From Chryseobacterium angstadtii (GTDB taxonomy: Bacteria > Bacteroidota > Bacteroidia > Flavobacteriales > Weeksellaceae), in NCBI RefSeq assembly GCF_001045465.1, contig NZ_LFND01000006.1:248001-312000 (forward strand): 64,000 nt of DNA, read 5' to 3'. The position numbers and the translations under genes were made by a program. Of this stretch, positions 17,490 through 26,688 are shown piece by piece (positions within the stretch are counted from its first letter, which is position 1; each line of letters opens with the position of its first letter). Under the pieces are notes generated by a model, which was not told where the DNA came from, searched no databases, and saw only the letters and a list, made by a program, of their open reading frames with translations.

Positions 17490-18674
17490 ATGCTAATCAA
17501 AAGAAGAGAATTCCTCAAAATAAGTTCGCTGGCCACCGCATCCCTGATGATGCCTAATTTTCTGAAAGCCATGACACTGGATGAAGCTCTGGCTCCCAAT
17601 CAGAAAATTCTGGTTGTCCTTCAGTTTACAGGAGGAAATGACGGACTGAATACCATTATCCCAACGAAAAACGATATTTATTTCAAAGAAAGAAACCGCA
17701 TTGCGATCAAAGATTCTTTGCCTCTTAATGATGAAACAGGAATCAATCCCGCTCTTTCTTATTTCAAAGAACTGTTTGATAACGGTGAACTTTCGGTCAT
17801 GAATAATGTAGGTTACCCCGAGCCTAATAAATCCCATTTCAGAAGTATGGATATATGGCATTCCGCAAGCCGCAGTGACGAGTTTCTGGAAACAGGATGG
17901 ATCGGGCGTTTTCTGGATGAAGAATGCTACAAGTGCGAACATCCCACCCAGGCACTGGAAGTGGATGATATGCTGAGTCTCGCGCTGAAAGGGGAAAATA
18001 ACAAAGCATTTGCCTTCAAAGATCCGAAAAGACTTTATCAGACGAGTCAGGAGAAGTATTTCAAATCTCTGTACGATCACCATCATGATGATGAAACGGT
18101 TTCTTATCTGTATCAAACTCTTGGCTCAACCATCAATAATGCCGATTATATTTTTGAAAAAAGCAAGTCAAAAAAAACAGACCAGATCTATCCGAATTCA
18201 CAGCTTGGAAAGGACTTTAAAACAGTGGCATCCCTGATTAAATCTGATATCAATACCCAGGTTTACTATCTCTCAGTGGGAAGTTTTGATACCCACGTTA
18301 ACCAGAATGAAAGACAAAAAAAACTTTTCAGCGACATTAATGAGGCTGTAAAATCTTTTGTAGCCGATCTGAAAAGCAACGGAATTTTCAATGATGTCTT
18401 ATTGATGACTTTCTCTGAATTCGGACGCAGGGTCGCTCAAAATGCCAGCAACGGAACCGATCACGGAACGGCCAACCAGATGTTTTTTATCAGCGGAGGT
18501 CTTAAAAAGAAAGGCCTGCTGAATGCACTTCCCGATCTACAAAAACTGAACGAAGGTGATCTGATCTACACGGAAGATTTCAGAAAAGTCTATGCAACGA
18601 TTCTTAAAAACTGGCTTAAAGCAGATTCTTCCAAAGTACTGGGCTGGAAAAACGGGATTTATGATTTTATATAA
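17490..18674 (+). CDS. DUF1501 domain protein, Tat-exported
   Basis: The 394-residue protein starts with a twin-arginine-like signal (KRREFLKISSLATASLM). It contains VVLQFTGGNDGLNTIIP, the DUF1501 hallmark, then PNKSHFRSMDIWHSAS, SVGSFDTHVNQNERQ and SEFGRRVAQNASNGTDHG, which resemble the metal-binding residues of the alkaline-phosphatase/sulfatase fold. It pairs with the DUF1800 gene upstream. The enzyme activity is unknown. The Tat signal places it outside the cytoplasm. Confidence 0.88.
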   Translation: MLIKRREFLKISSLATASLMMPNFLKAMTLDEALAPNQKILVVLQFTGGNDGLNTIIPTKNDIYFKERNRIAIKDSLPLNDETGINPALSYFKELFDNGELSVMNNVGYPEPNKSHFRSMDIWHSASRSDEFLETGWIGRFLDEECYKCEHPTQALEVDDMLSLALKGENNKAFAFKDPKRLYQTSQEKYFKSLYDHHHDDETVSYLYQTLGSTINNADYIFEKSKSKKTDQIYPNSQLGKDFKTVASLIKSDINTQVYYLSVGSFDTHVNQNERQKKLFSDINEAVKSFVADLKSNGIFNDVLLMTFSEFGRRVAQNASNGTDHGTANQMFFISGGLKKKGLLNALPDLQKLNEGDLIYTEDFRKVYATILKNWLKADSSKVLGWKNGIYDFI

Positions 18675-18977
18675 TTTAACATGAGTTCGGGTTAAGAAAA
18701 TTAAGATTGAGATATTGAAAGTTGCGAGATCCGGGATCCGGGATTCGTGATGCGGGTTTGAGAGTCAGAGGGTTTGAGAGTTTCCGGAAGTGATAAGTGA
18801 TAAATTATGAGTGATGAGTTATTTGAGGCGTATCTTGGGGTTGGAGGACTTTCACATTTCACTTGCGTAGCAAAATTGACTATTCTAAACCTCAGCCTTA
18901 ACCTGGAAATCTGAAATCTTTCTATTCCGAATCAGGTTAATTAAAAACAATCAATAACAAGAATGACTGCAACAAAA
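18675..18977. repeat. Degenerate repeat-filled gap
   Basis: This gap contains CGGGATCCGGGATTCGTGATGCGGG-type words (18720-18790) and a minus-orientation copy of the dispersed TTTTGCTTCGCAAG-like element at about 18861-18884 (acttgcgtagcaaaattgac). No gene is seen. Confidence 0.45.
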
Positions 18978-19010
18978 AAACCTTATAGATTTTTGAAATC
19001 CATAAGGTTT
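18978..19010. terminator. Terminator after rtcB
   Basis: AAACCTTAT-A-GATTT and AAATC-C-ATAAGGTTT form a 15-bp stem with one mismatch and a 3-nt loop, just downstream of the minus-strand rtcB gene. Confidence 0.75.
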
Positions 19011-19038
19011 AGATATGATTTATACTCTGATTAGAAAG

Positions 19039-20433
19039 CTATGCTTTTCTATACTTCTTTTTTTTCTTCCATGGAGCATTTTTACCCACATCGCCTGCCA
19101 TGATACATCCGTAAGGCATCACCTCATCCAGCACCTCACAAAGCCCGTATTCTTCAATCTGTGCTCTCACATTTTTAGCACTTTTATAAGCACTTGGCAG
19201 CTCGGAAATATCAATTTCGTTGGAGAAGAAACGGATATCCAGTCCTTTGGTTTCTTCTTCGAAAATCTCTTCCACGGTTTTATGAGCCAGCGACTTTTTA
19301 TGCTGGGTTCTGCTGAAATTTCTTCCGGCTCCGTGAGGGGCAAAACCTAAATTTCTATCATTCGTTGTTCCCTGAACAATCAAAACGGGTTCTGACATAT
19401 TCAGCGGAATCAGTCTTGGCCCGGTGATATCCGGCATGAATTTATCATCCAGCGGAGTGGCTCCTTTTGCATGATAAAACAGATCACCATCTTTGAAGAC
19501 GAAGTTATGTTCGTTCCAGAATCTGTTCTTCTTTTCAGTTCCCAGTTTATTTAGCACTGCATCATGAATATTCGTATGATTTTCCTTAGTCCATGTTCTG
19601 ATCAGCTGCAAAGCTTCCCAATAGGCTGCACCTTCTTCTGTATCGAAAGGAATCCAAGCATTTTCTCTCAATGTTTCAGGGGAAATATCCTGTCTGAAAC
19701 GGTTGGCCACCTTCATTCCTTTATCATAAAGGGCTGCACCCGGAGCTCTTGAACCGTGATGGGTAACCAACATTGTATTTCCTGTATTTTTAGATTTTCC
19801 TACGAACAAAAAATGGTTTCCGTCTCCCTGAGTTCCCATATGAGAACGGGCAATACTGATGAGTTTTTCGTCATTTAAGAAGTCGTTTTTTCTGAACGCA
19901 TCCATCAGTTCCTGAGACATCGGCATCTGCTCCCCTCTCGGTCTTCCTCCGTATCCGAAATGAGTGAGTGAATGGGCTGCATCCAGTACCTCTTTAGGAT
20001 CTGCATCTCCAAAATCCGTCAACATTACTGAACAACAGATATCCGCGCTATGGAATCCCGGATGAATGGCGTTTTTAGCCACCACCACTCCACCTACCGG
20101 AATCAATCCTTCAGGCCCTGTAGGACAGGCATCCGGCATCAGTGCACCGGCTGTCAGCGTCGGAGTTTTCATCAGAACTTTCATGGTATTGATTACTTTT
20201 TCTACATTATCATCTTCACTTTCGTGTTCTGCTCTGATATTGATGACAAAATCCTTCGCTGTTTCATGAAGCGGAATGATATCCGGCTGTTTGAACTGCT
20301 CCAGATATTCTTTGATCTGAATTTCATCCAGATTATTTTCATTGATATGTACAATGGCATCTTTAAACCATTTGGCTGGTCTATATCCTAATTCAATTAA
20401 ATGATTTCCGTTAAATTCCATTTGTCTTTTCAT
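19039..20433 (-). CDS. rtcB: RtcB-type RNA ligase
   Basis: RtcB joins RNA 2',3'-cyclic phosphate (or 3'-phosphate) and 5'-OH ends using GTP and Mn2+, repairing cleaved RNA. Metal and GMP motifs are present: HPGFHSADICCSVMLTDFG, GDGNHFLFVG, VTHHGSRAPGAALYDKG and APHGAGRNFSRTQ with the guanylylated His. The start is ATG 20433 or, four codons in, ATG 20421. The -7 element ends at 20444, so the first would be almost leaderless. The promoter carries the dyad shared with the rlaP operon and Y RNA gene. Confidence 0.93.
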   Translation of the reverse strand: MKRQMEFNGNHLIELGYRPAKWFKDAIVHINENNLDEIQIKEYLEQFKQPDIIPLHETAKDFVINIRAEHESEDDNVEKVINTMKVLMKTPTLTAGALMPDACPTGPEGLIPVGGVVVAKNAIHPGFHSADICCSVMLTDFGDADPKEVLDAAHSLTHFGYGGRPRGEQMPMSQELMDAFRKNDFLNDEKLISIARSHMGTQGDGNHFLFVGKSKNTGNTMLVTHHGSRAPGAALYDKGMKVANRFRQDISPETLRENAWIPFDTEEGAAYWEALQLIRTWTKENHTNIHDAVLNKLGTEKKNRFWNEHNFVFKDGDLFYHAKGATPLDDKFMPDITGPRLIPLNMSEPVLIVQGTTNDRNLGFAPHGAGRNFSRTQHKKSLAHKTVEEIFEEETKGLDIRFFSNEIDISELPSAYKSAKNVRAQIEEYGLCEVLDEVMPYGCIMAGDVGKNAPWKKKKKYRKA

Positions 20434-20443
20434 TTTGATAATG

Positions 20444-20477
20444 CAAAGTAACAACACAAGTACGCAATAATTCTGCG
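20444..20477 (-). promoter_or_regulatory. rtcB promoter with shared RNA-repair dyad
   Basis: On the minus strand, CGCA-N7-TGCG (20463-20477), then 11 bp (TACTTGTGTTG), then TTACTTTG (20444-20451), then CATTATCAAA and the ATG. The same layout with identical spacing precedes the Y RNA (29006) and rlaP (26689). It sits where a -33 element would be, so it may bind an activator or be the -33 element of an alternative sigma factor. Confidence 0.75.
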
Positions 20478-20496
20478 CAGATCAAATTATTTTAAT

Positions 20497-20504
20497 TATT
20501 TTTG
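20497..20504 (+). promoter_or_regulatory. -7 promoter element of the HopJ-like gene
   Basis: TATTTTTG is a full match to TAnnTTTG, about 85 bp before the ATG at 20590 and divergent from the rtcB promoter. Confidence 0.45.
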
Positions 20505-20589
20505 TGGAAATATAATAAAGGAAACTGATTTTAGAATTTGCTAATTGCCTTTCTCAGCTTTCTTTGCCCTATCATTAAAACAAAAAAAC

Positions 20590-20922
20590 ATGTTATTAGA
20601 ACAATTAAAAAACAGTCCGGAAAGTATTCAGTTTAAAGAAGTGATTGCCTATATTGACGAGAAATATGATTTCACTCCTACCGAATTTAAAAACGGAAAT
20701 ACAGTGAATGAAGCAGGCCAGAATAACGGTTCATGCAAGGTTTTCAGCTTTGCACAACTTCAGGGTCTGTCAAAAGAACAGGTTCTTCCTCTTTTTGGTG
20801 AATTCTACAGAGAAGATGTCCTAAAAAATCCTGAAGCAACAGATCACCAGAATATCAGAAACTTTATGGAATTCGGATGGGATGGAATTTCTTTTGAAGG
20901 GGAAGCGCTAAAAGAGAAGTAA
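20590..20922 (+). CDS. HopJ type III effector family protein
   Basis: The 110-residue product from ATG 20590 has the whole conserved HopJ signature: YDFTPTEFKNG, NEAGQNNGSCKVFSFAQLQ, LPLFGEFYREDVL and DHQNIRNFMEFGWDGISFEG. The family name comes from a Pseudomonas effector, but it is widespread in free-living bacteria with no type III system, so it is likely a housekeeping protein of unknown role. The longer frame from 20545 adds 15 residues out of compositional repeat sequence. It is divergent from rtcB. Confidence 0.85.
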   Translation: MLLEQLKNSPESIQFKEVIAYIDEKYDFTPTEFKNGNTVNEAGQNNGSCKVFSFAQLQGLSKEQVLPLFGEFYREDVLKNPEATDHQNIRNFMEFGWDGISFEGEALKEK

Positions 20923-20924
20923 TT

Positions 20925-21067
20925 TTTAAAGTCAATGGTGAATTTTGCTTCGCAAGTGAATGATCAATTTTGAAAATGATTAAGAAGATGACTTACCAAA
21001 CAAAATTCACTATTGACCATTGACATTTCATCATTCATCATTCATCATTCACCAAAACCACAAAACC
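20925..21067. repeat. Dispersed repeat copy before the WYL gene
   Basis: AATTTTGCTTCGCAAGTGAA at 20941-20960 is a copy of the element repeated at 37699 and 48381-48835. It is followed by CATTCATCATTCATCATTC triplet-like words. No gene. Confidence 0.5.
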
Positions 21068-22087
21068 ATGTCCTCCAATAAAAACGCCCTGATCCGCTAC
21101 AAAACATTAGACAAATGTTTAAAGAACAAATACCGGAAGTATACGCTGGAAGATCTTATTGATGCCTGTTCCGATGCTTTGTTTGAATTTGAAGGAAAAG
21201 AATCTTACGTAAGCAGACGAACCGTTCAGCTCGATCTTCAGAATATGCGAAGTGAAAAATTCGGGTATGAAGCCCCGATTGAAGTATATGAAAGAAAATA
21301 CTACCGCTACAGCGATTCTGAATACAGCATCCATAATATTTCCGTTAACGAAAGCGATCTGAAAGCCATGAACAACGCCGTTCAGATCCTGAAACAGTTC
21401 AAAGATTTCTCTATGTTTAAAGAAATGAACGGTGTTATTCAGAAACTGGAAGATTCCATTCATTCTACGGGACAAAAATCAATTATCCATCTGGATAAAA
21501 ATGAACAGCTGAAAGGACTTGAGCATATTGATATCCTCTACGAAAGCATCTCAAATAAACGAGTTCTGAATATCCTCTACCGCAGCTTCACCGCCAGAGA
21601 ATCCAGTAATTATGTGGTACATCCTCAATTATTAAAGGAATTTAACAACCGCTGGTTCCTGATCTGCCAACACAAAGGCAAGATGTACAATCTGGCTCTG
21701 GACCGTATGGAAAGCATCAGCCCGGAAGAAAGTATTCAATATATTGATAAAGATCTGGATGGTGATGAATATTTTAAAGATATCGTAGGCGTTACCGTTT
21801 CAGAAACTATGGCTTCAAGAAACGTTGTTTTCTTCGTAGATTCTCATAATGCTCCCTACGTAAAAACAAAGCCACTCCATAAAAGCCAGGAAATCCTAAG
21901 TGATACAGAGGAAGGAACTCTGTTTAAGATCTGTGTACAGATTAATTTCGAGCTGGAAAGACTGCTGCTTGGATTTGGAGACTCTCTGGTCGTTCATCAA
22001 CCAAGAAAGTTAAGGCTAAGGCTGCAGGAAAAGTTCAAGACAGGGTTGAAAAACTACGACAACCTGAATATTCCTGATGATCATTAA
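21068..22087 (+). CDS. WYL-domain transcriptional regulator
   Basis: The 339-residue product from ATG 21068 (MSSNKNALIRYKTLDKCL) has an N-terminal DNA-binding winged-helix part (ALIRYKTLDKCLK, YTLEDLIDACSDALFEF, SRRTVQLDLQNM). The WYL domain follows at about 160-260 (NILYRSF, VVHPQLLKEFNNRWFLICQH, LALDRMESI) and a WCX-like end. WYL domains sense small ligands or nucleic acid. It is the only recognisable regulator inside the RNA-repair locus, so it is the natural candidate to bind the shared CGCA-N7-YGCG dyad. The 17-codon upstream extension is repeat sequence. Confidence 0.85.
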   Translation: MSSNKNALIRYKTLDKCLKNKYRKYTLEDLIDACSDALFEFEGKESYVSRRTVQLDLQNMRSEKFGYEAPIEVYERKYYRYSDSEYSIHNISVNESDLKAMNNAVQILKQFKDFSMFKEMNGVIQKLEDSIHSTGQKSIIHLDKNEQLKGLEHIDILYESISNKRVLNILYRSFTARESSNYVVHPQLLKEFNNRWFLICQHKGKMYNLALDRMESISPEESIQYIDKDLDGDEYFKDIVGVTVSETMASRNVVFFVDSHNAPYVKTKPLHKSQEILSDTEEGTLFKICVQINFELERLLLGFGDSLVVHQPRKLRLRLQEKFKTGLKNYDNLNIPDDH

Positions 22088-22250
22088 TATTTCTCTACCC
22101 TGGAGCGGCGGCAAAAATTCAAAGAATTTTTGCCAGGGTGGTAAAAAACATTTATCATTAAAATCTTCTACACTTTAAAGTACCACGCAAACCCACATTT
22201 CCAAAATGGCTTGGAAATTGTATTAGTCAGCACATCAAAAAAATTTTACT

Positions 22251-22388
22251 ATGAAATCAAGAATATTTAAAGCATTGATTGCCATTATAGCTCCAATCGT
22301 AATAGAATATATTGTAAAAAAAGTATCTGAGAAATTAGATAAAAAAGGAGAAGACAAAGGGGAAAAACCTAAGCAGATTACTGCATAA
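22251..22388 (+). CDS. Small membrane-associated protein, 45 aa
   Basis: A 45-codon frame starting ATG reads MKSRIFKALIAIIAPIVIEY followed by a lysine-rich amphipathic tail ending KPKQITA. It has one hydrophobic segment (residues 6-20) and a cytoplasmic basic tail. A strong terminator follows 35 bp downstream, supporting an expressed gene. Function unknown. Confidence 0.65.
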   Translation: MKSRIFKALIAIIAPIVIEYIVKKVSEKLDKKGEDKGEKPKQITA

Positions 22389-22421
22389 ACGTAAAAGTAG
22401 TTAGAATTTAATTTTATTGAA

Positions 22422-22457
22422 AAGAGACTGTTACTATTGGATACAGTCTCTTTTTTT
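22422..22457. terminator. Terminator after the 45-aa gene
   Basis: AAGAGACTGT and ACAGTCTCTT form a 10-bp stem with a short loop, followed by seven T. Confidence 0.85.
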
Positions 22458-22507
22458 ATTGAATTTTTATGACTGATTGTCCTTTTGAAAAGTCCTATTT
22501 CTTTTCA

Positions 22508-23062
22508 TCACCCATTCAGCATCTTCACAGAGTAATAGCCTTCATTCATGTGAATTATCACTTTCTTTCCGTGATCAATTTGTATTTTAAACAGATTCTC
22601 CAGAGGAAATTCTAAAATAATCTGCAAAACCAGACGTATGACTCCTCCATGCGTAATGATCAAAATTTTATCCAGCGCTTCTTCAGAGGTAAGCTCATTC
22701 CAAAAGCTCAGAATACGGTTTCGCATTTCCAGAAGATTTTCTCCGCCAACAGCCTTTGTATTGACAAAATCAGCGTACCACGGATTGATTTCTTCTTCCG
22801 AAATATCACTCCATTTCATCATTTCCCAGCTTCCGAAATTCATTTCCCTAAGTCTTTCATCTGTTTGATAATTCAAATGAAAATGCTCTGCCAAAAGAAT
22901 ACACCTTTCGGAGGGACTTGAAATAACCCGGTCAAAGTTTTCACCAAGATTTAAAGCTTTAAAATCTTCAATATAATTACTCCGTAAAGGGATATCCGAA
23001 AAGCCATAACATAAATTCTCCGGATTTTCTACCGCCGTATGACGAATTAAATAAATTTCCAT
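22508..23062 (-). CDS. cobC: Alpha-ribazole phosphatase / histidine phosphatase
   Basis: The 184-residue protein is in the phosphoglycerate-mutase-like histidine phosphatase family, with the catalytic L-I-R-H-T at residues 5-9 and the second His in ITHGGVIR near 140. Its start lies inside the end of cobS (16-bp overlap). In that position it most likely dephosphorylates alpha-ribazole phosphate in cobalamin nucleotide-loop assembly. A different phosphatase role cannot be excluded from sequence alone. Confidence 0.8.
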   Translation of the reverse strand: MEIYLIRHTAVENPENLCYGFSDIPLRSNYIEDFKALNLGENFDRVISSPSERCILLAEHFHLNYQTDERLREMNFGSWEMMKWSDISEEEINPWYADFVNTKAVGGENLLEMRNRILSFWNELTSEEALDKILIITHGGVIRLVLQIILEFPLENLFKIQIDHGKKVIIHMNEGYYSVKMLNG

Positions 23063-23829
23063 ACGATCATTGTTCCTAAATAAAACAAAACTTCAGAGAC
23101 CTGTTGCACAGCCCCAAGACAGTCACCAGTATATCCGCCGATATGTTTCTTAAAATACCAACCCATGCAGATCTTTCCCAAATAAGCCAGTATAAAAGCA
23201 GGAATCAGCCGCCAGTCCGGAATCAGAAGGAAGGAAACCAAAACACTGATACCACTTACGATCAGTGCTGTTCCGTCCAGAGGTTTATTAGCTAAAGGTT
23301 TCGATTTGCTCACATCAATATCCGTCACATAACGATGGGTATAAATCATAGTCCCCGATATAAAACGGCTCGATGTATGGGCAATGATGACAATTCCTAA
23401 TGTTTTAACAAAATCTATATTTCCCAATGCCTGAATACTGAAGAACTTCAAAGCAAACAGCAGTATAATCCCGACCGCTCCGTAAGCTCCTACCCGGCTG
23501 TCTTTCATAATGGTAAGAATCTTTTCTTTTCCATATCCGCCTCCGAAACTGTCACATACATCCGTAAAACCGTCCTCGTGAAAGGCACCTGTCAGAAGAA
23601 CACTGGAAATCATCATCAGAACAATTGCGATATCCAGGTTAAAAAGATGATAAGAAAGATAAAGCACAACAGCATTCACAAAACCTACCAAAAGACCTAC
23701 CCACGCAAAATATTTCTGCGACCTGTTCATGATTTCACCGGAATAAGGAATGGTAAAAGGAACCGGAATTCTCGTGAAAAACATAAGTGCAGTGGCGAAA
23801 TAGATCAGTTCGTTCTTTATTACTTTCAT
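23047..23829 (-). CDS. cobS: Adenosylcobinamide-GDP ribazoletransferase
   Basis: CobS joins alpha-ribazole (phosphate) to adenosylcobinamide-GDP in the last steps of cobalamin synthesis, in the inner membrane. The 260-residue length and about six hydrophobic segments fit. Motifs are FFTRIPVP near the start, GAFHEDGFTDVCDSFGGGYGKEKILTIMKDSRVGAYG, and GYTGDCLGAVQQVSE near the end. It overlaps cobC by 16 bp. No cobU is found in the window. Confidence 0.93.
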   Translation of the reverse strand: MKVIKNELIYFATALMFFTRIPVPFTIPYSGEIMNRSQKYFAWVGLLVGFVNAVVLYLSYHLFNLDIAIVLMMISSVLLTGAFHEDGFTDVCDSFGGGYGKEKILTIMKDSRVGAYGAVGIILLFALKFFSIQALGNIDFVKTLGIVIIAHTSSRFISGTMIYTHRYVTDIDVSKSKPLANKPLDGTALIVSGISVLVSFLLIPDWRLIPAFILAYLGKICMGWYFKKHIGGYTGDCLGAVQQVSEVLFYLGTMIVWKFI

Positions 23830-23941
23830 TTATTTTTTATTTTACAGGAGTCCAACATCTATAATGGATTAGCTTCATTTGTTTTACTGATGATGGTACT
23901 TTCTTTATCTATAAATTAATATGGTCGTTTTCCAGACGTTC

Positions 23942-24877
23942 CTACATAACAAGCACTATTTTTCCGGCAGTACGGCGGGTTTCTACTTGTTGATGGGCTT
24001 CCGCCATAGAGGTAAAGGGATATTTTTGGGCTATATAAGGCTTTATGGCTCCTTTAGATAATACATCAGCGAAAGCTCTAAGGTCTTCCCCGTTAAACTG
24101 CAATGCCCTTAAAGACAAATTCACATTCTTTTCCTGTGCTTTAGACATCAGACTCTCATTGGTAAGTGCCACAATGGAAATAATAGTCCCGCCGGGTTTA
24201 ACTGCATCAATAGAATGTTCTAAAGTTTCTCCTCCAATAGTATCAAAAACAAAATCTGCATCCTTAATCACTTCCCAAAAGTTTTCGGTTTGGTAATCTA
24301 TATGCTGATCTGCGCCCAGAGACATTACGAAATCATGATTTTTCCCGGAAGATGTAGCAATCACTTCTGCACCCAGATATTTAGCTATTTGCACGGCATA
24401 GTGACCAACACCACCTGCAGCTCCATGAATAAGAATTTTGTCTCCTTTTTTAATATTCATTCCATGAATCAGTGGCTGCCATGCTGTCAAACCAGCCATC
24501 GGTACCGCTGCAGCCTCTTCGAAGGTAATATTCTCCGGTTTACGGGCCAACAACTCTACATTCACAGCTACGAATTCAGCATAACCTCCGGCATTTTGTA
24601 AAAGGGCAAAAACTGCATCTCCTATTTCAAAGCCATCCGTCTGCTCAGCTTTTTCAATAATTTCACCAGATATATCCCAGCCCATGATTACCGGTCTTTC
24701 TGAACCGAATATATGGGTAATAAATGCAGATGAATTACGATAAATTGCATCAGCCGGATTGATACCGATGGCTTTTACCTTTATTAAAACTTCCCCACTT
24801 TTTAAAGCAGGTTTCTGTGTCTCACCAAGAACCAGTTGATCAGTTCCTCCGGCTTCGTATAATAAATATGCTTTCAT
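23942..24877 (-). CDS. NADP-dependent zinc-type alcohol dehydrogenase/quinone oxidoreductase
   Basis: The 311-residue medium-chain dehydrogenase has GROES-like N-terminal strands (VKAIGINPADAIYR) and a Rossmann motif, ILIHGAAGGVGHYAVQIAKY, followed by EVIATSSG. The structural zinc cysteines of alcohol dehydrogenases are absent, so it belongs to the zeta-crystallin/quinone-reductase-like group. The substrate is unknown. It lies between cobS and cobT on the same strand with wide gaps, so it is probably not part of the cobalamin operon. Confidence 0.82.
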   Translation of the reverse strand: MKAYLLYEAGGTDQLVLGETQKPALKSGEVLIKVKAIGINPADAIYRNSSAFITHIFGSERPVIMGWDISGEIIEKAEQTDGFEIGDAVFALLQNAGGYAEFVAVNVELLARKPENITFEEAAAVPMAGLTAWQPLIHGMNIKKGDKILIHGAAGGVGHYAVQIAKYLGAEVIATSSGKNHDFVMSLGADQHIDYQTENFWEVIKDADFVFDTIGGETLEHSIDAVKPGGTIISIVALTNESLMSKAQEKNVNLSLRALQFNGEDLRAFADVLSKGAIKPYIAQKYPFTSMAEAHQQVETRRTAGKIVLVM

Positions 24878-25399
24878 CGTTTAAAAATAGAAATTAATAA
24901 GAATATTATTTAACCTGATCGGACTAATATTTAAAAGTTGTTTAAACTTTTTTATTAAACCACAAATCTGCTGAGTCTGTGAAATCTGCGAGATAATTTT
25001 TAAACATTAAGATCAATGAAGATAATAAGTGAAGTTAAGATAAAATCCAATGGATTTTTTAAGCTACGCAGTAATACTTAAAGCGAAGCTTACCTTAATT
25101 ATTCTTCAATGCTTAAAAATCTTAATGGTTTATTATTTAACCATACGAGTCACAAAAGTTTTATTTTAAACACTTTGGAGTGATTTTTAAGTTTAAATAC
25201 TTTGCGCATAGAAGTTCAAATAAGTCTTTAAAAATCTTTGATTTTTATTCTTTTGAGAACTTTTATCATATCTAACAGCTGTGCAAATAGCTTTTGTCTC
25301 TTTTGTGGTTAAGCTTAAAATGTTTTTAAATAGACTTATTTTATACTTTTAATGTCCGGCTAAAAAGTTTAAACAAGTTTTTAATTAATACATTAAAAC
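24878..25399. repeat. Imperfect inverted repeats, no gene
   Basis: CATTAAGAT at 25005-25013 pairs with ATCTTAATG at 25119-25127, and TGAAGATAATAAG near 25017 is imperfectly mirrored by CTTAATTATTCTTCA near 25094. At about 24957 is a TTAAACCACAAATCTG segment of the TTAACCACAGATT family seen at 47040 and 51940. The gap looks like decayed repeat sequence. Confidence 0.45.
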
Positions 25400-26407
25400 C
25401 TAAGATGATTTATTGGTAATATGGGCACTTTCAAAACTTGACATTTCATTCAGAAAATTGACAGCGCTTTGAATAAGCGGATAAACCAGCGCGCAACCCG
25501 TTCCTTCTCCCAGACGCAGATTGAGATTCAGCAAAGCTTTCTGTCCTAAAATTTCCAGCAGTTTCTGATGAGCATTTTCATCACTGACATGACAGAAAAT
25601 ATAATTGTCTAGAATCTGAGGATTCTTTTTCCAGACGGCAGCGGCGGCCACACTTGCGATAAATCCGTCAACCATAATTAACATATTTTGACGGTAGGCC
25701 TCTTCCATAGCGCCCATAATCTGTACCATTTCAAGACCGCCAAAAGTCTGCGCAATTTCGTCTGTGGTTTTTACATCAGGATATTTTTCAATCGCTTCCG
25801 ATAAAATCTGAATTTTATGCTGCAACTGAGTATCATTCAGGCCTGTTCCACGTCCCACGCAACTAATCAGCGGCAGATCGAATAACCTGCTCATCATCAG
25901 TGAAGAAGCAGAAGTGTTTCCTATTCCCATTTCTCCGAAACCAATAATATTACAACCTGTTTTGGCTATTTCCGAAACCACGGATCTTCCGTTTTCTAAA
26001 GATTTTTGATATTCTTCTGCGGTCATTGCAGGTTCTTCCAGAATATTACGGCTTGATTTTCTGACTTTTTTATCAATCAGTTCAGAACCTTCTGAGAAAT
26101 CGAAATTGACTCCTGCATCCACAATCTTAATCTCAATAGCATTTTGTCTGCAGAAAACATTGATGGCAGCACCTCCACCCAGAAAATTCATAACCATCTG
26201 ATAGGTAACTTCCTGTGGGTAGGCACTCACTCCCGAAGCAGCAATCCCATGATCGGCCGCAAAAACGACCATATGAGGATGGGAAAGCTTCGGCGAAACG
26301 GTTTTCTGAACCATTCCTATTTTGTGAGCCAAATGCTCCAAATGTCCTAATGCCCCCAAAGGTTTTGTTTTAAAATCTATTGTATGCTGTAATTCTTCTG
26401 ATAACAT
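25400..26407 (-). CDS. cobT: Nicotinate-nucleotide--dimethylbenzimidazole phosphoribosyltransferase
   Basis: CobT makes alpha-ribazole phosphate from 5,6-dimethylbenzimidazole and nicotinate mononucleotide. From ATG 26407 (MLSEELQHTIDFKTKPLG) the product has FAADHGIAASGVSAYPQEVTYQMV, LGGGAAINVFC, GIGNTS and the catalytic-Glu region LRLGEGTGCALVYPL. The frame continues 36 codons upstream into a hydrophobic stretch, which is not CobT and is only open sequence. No cobalamin riboswitch is visible upstream. Confidence 0.93.
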   Translation of the reverse strand: MLSEELQHTIDFKTKPLGALGHLEHLAHKIGMVQKTVSPKLSHPHMVVFAADHGIAASGVSAYPQEVTYQMVMNFLGGGAAINVFCRQNAIEIKIVDAGVNFDFSEGSELIDKKVRKSSRNILEEPAMTAEEYQKSLENGRSVVSEIAKTGCNIIGFGEMGIGNTSASSLMMSRLFDLPLISCVGRGTGLNDTQLQHKIQILSEAIEKYPDVKTTDEIAQTFGGLEMVQIMGAMEEAYRQNMLIMVDGFIASVAAAAVWKKNPQILDNYIFCHVSDENAHQKLLEILGQKALLNLNLRLGEGTGCALVYPLIQSAVNFLNEMSSFESAHITNKSS

Positions 26408-26688
26408 GGATGTGTATGTAGTTTTGATTGAGTAGTAAAGTTGCAATATTAGTGAAATTAGGGCTAGAGTCAAGAAACAAGAGCCAAGAATCAAGATTTT
26501 AGATACAGACTTCATCCATTTGTCAATTGTGAATCGTGAATTTTTGAATTTTGAATTAATTGGCTTGCACAGAAAAATTGACCATTGACATTTGATTGTG
26601 AATTGTCAATTGTCAATTGTGAATTAAAAAAAATAGAACTATTCGAATCACGGAACCCGCAACTCGCACCCCGAATCCAAAAAAACAA
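26408..26688. repeat. Word-repeat gap between cobT and rlaP
   Basis: Short words (GTCAATTGTCAATTGTGAATT, GCTTGCACAGAAAAATTGACC, CGGAACCCGCAACTCGCACCCC) from the dispersed families fill about 26515-26680. Both strands keep frames open here, but I see no gene. Confidence 0.5.

Noticed and set aside
20545..20589. 15-residue extension of the HopJ-like protein
   Set aside because: The residues are not conserved family sequence and match the word repeat near 4300; ATG 20590 is used.
26408..26515. Hydrophobic N-terminal extension of CobT
   Set aside because: CobT begins at ATG 26407; the 36 extra codons are repeat-derived and not family sequence.
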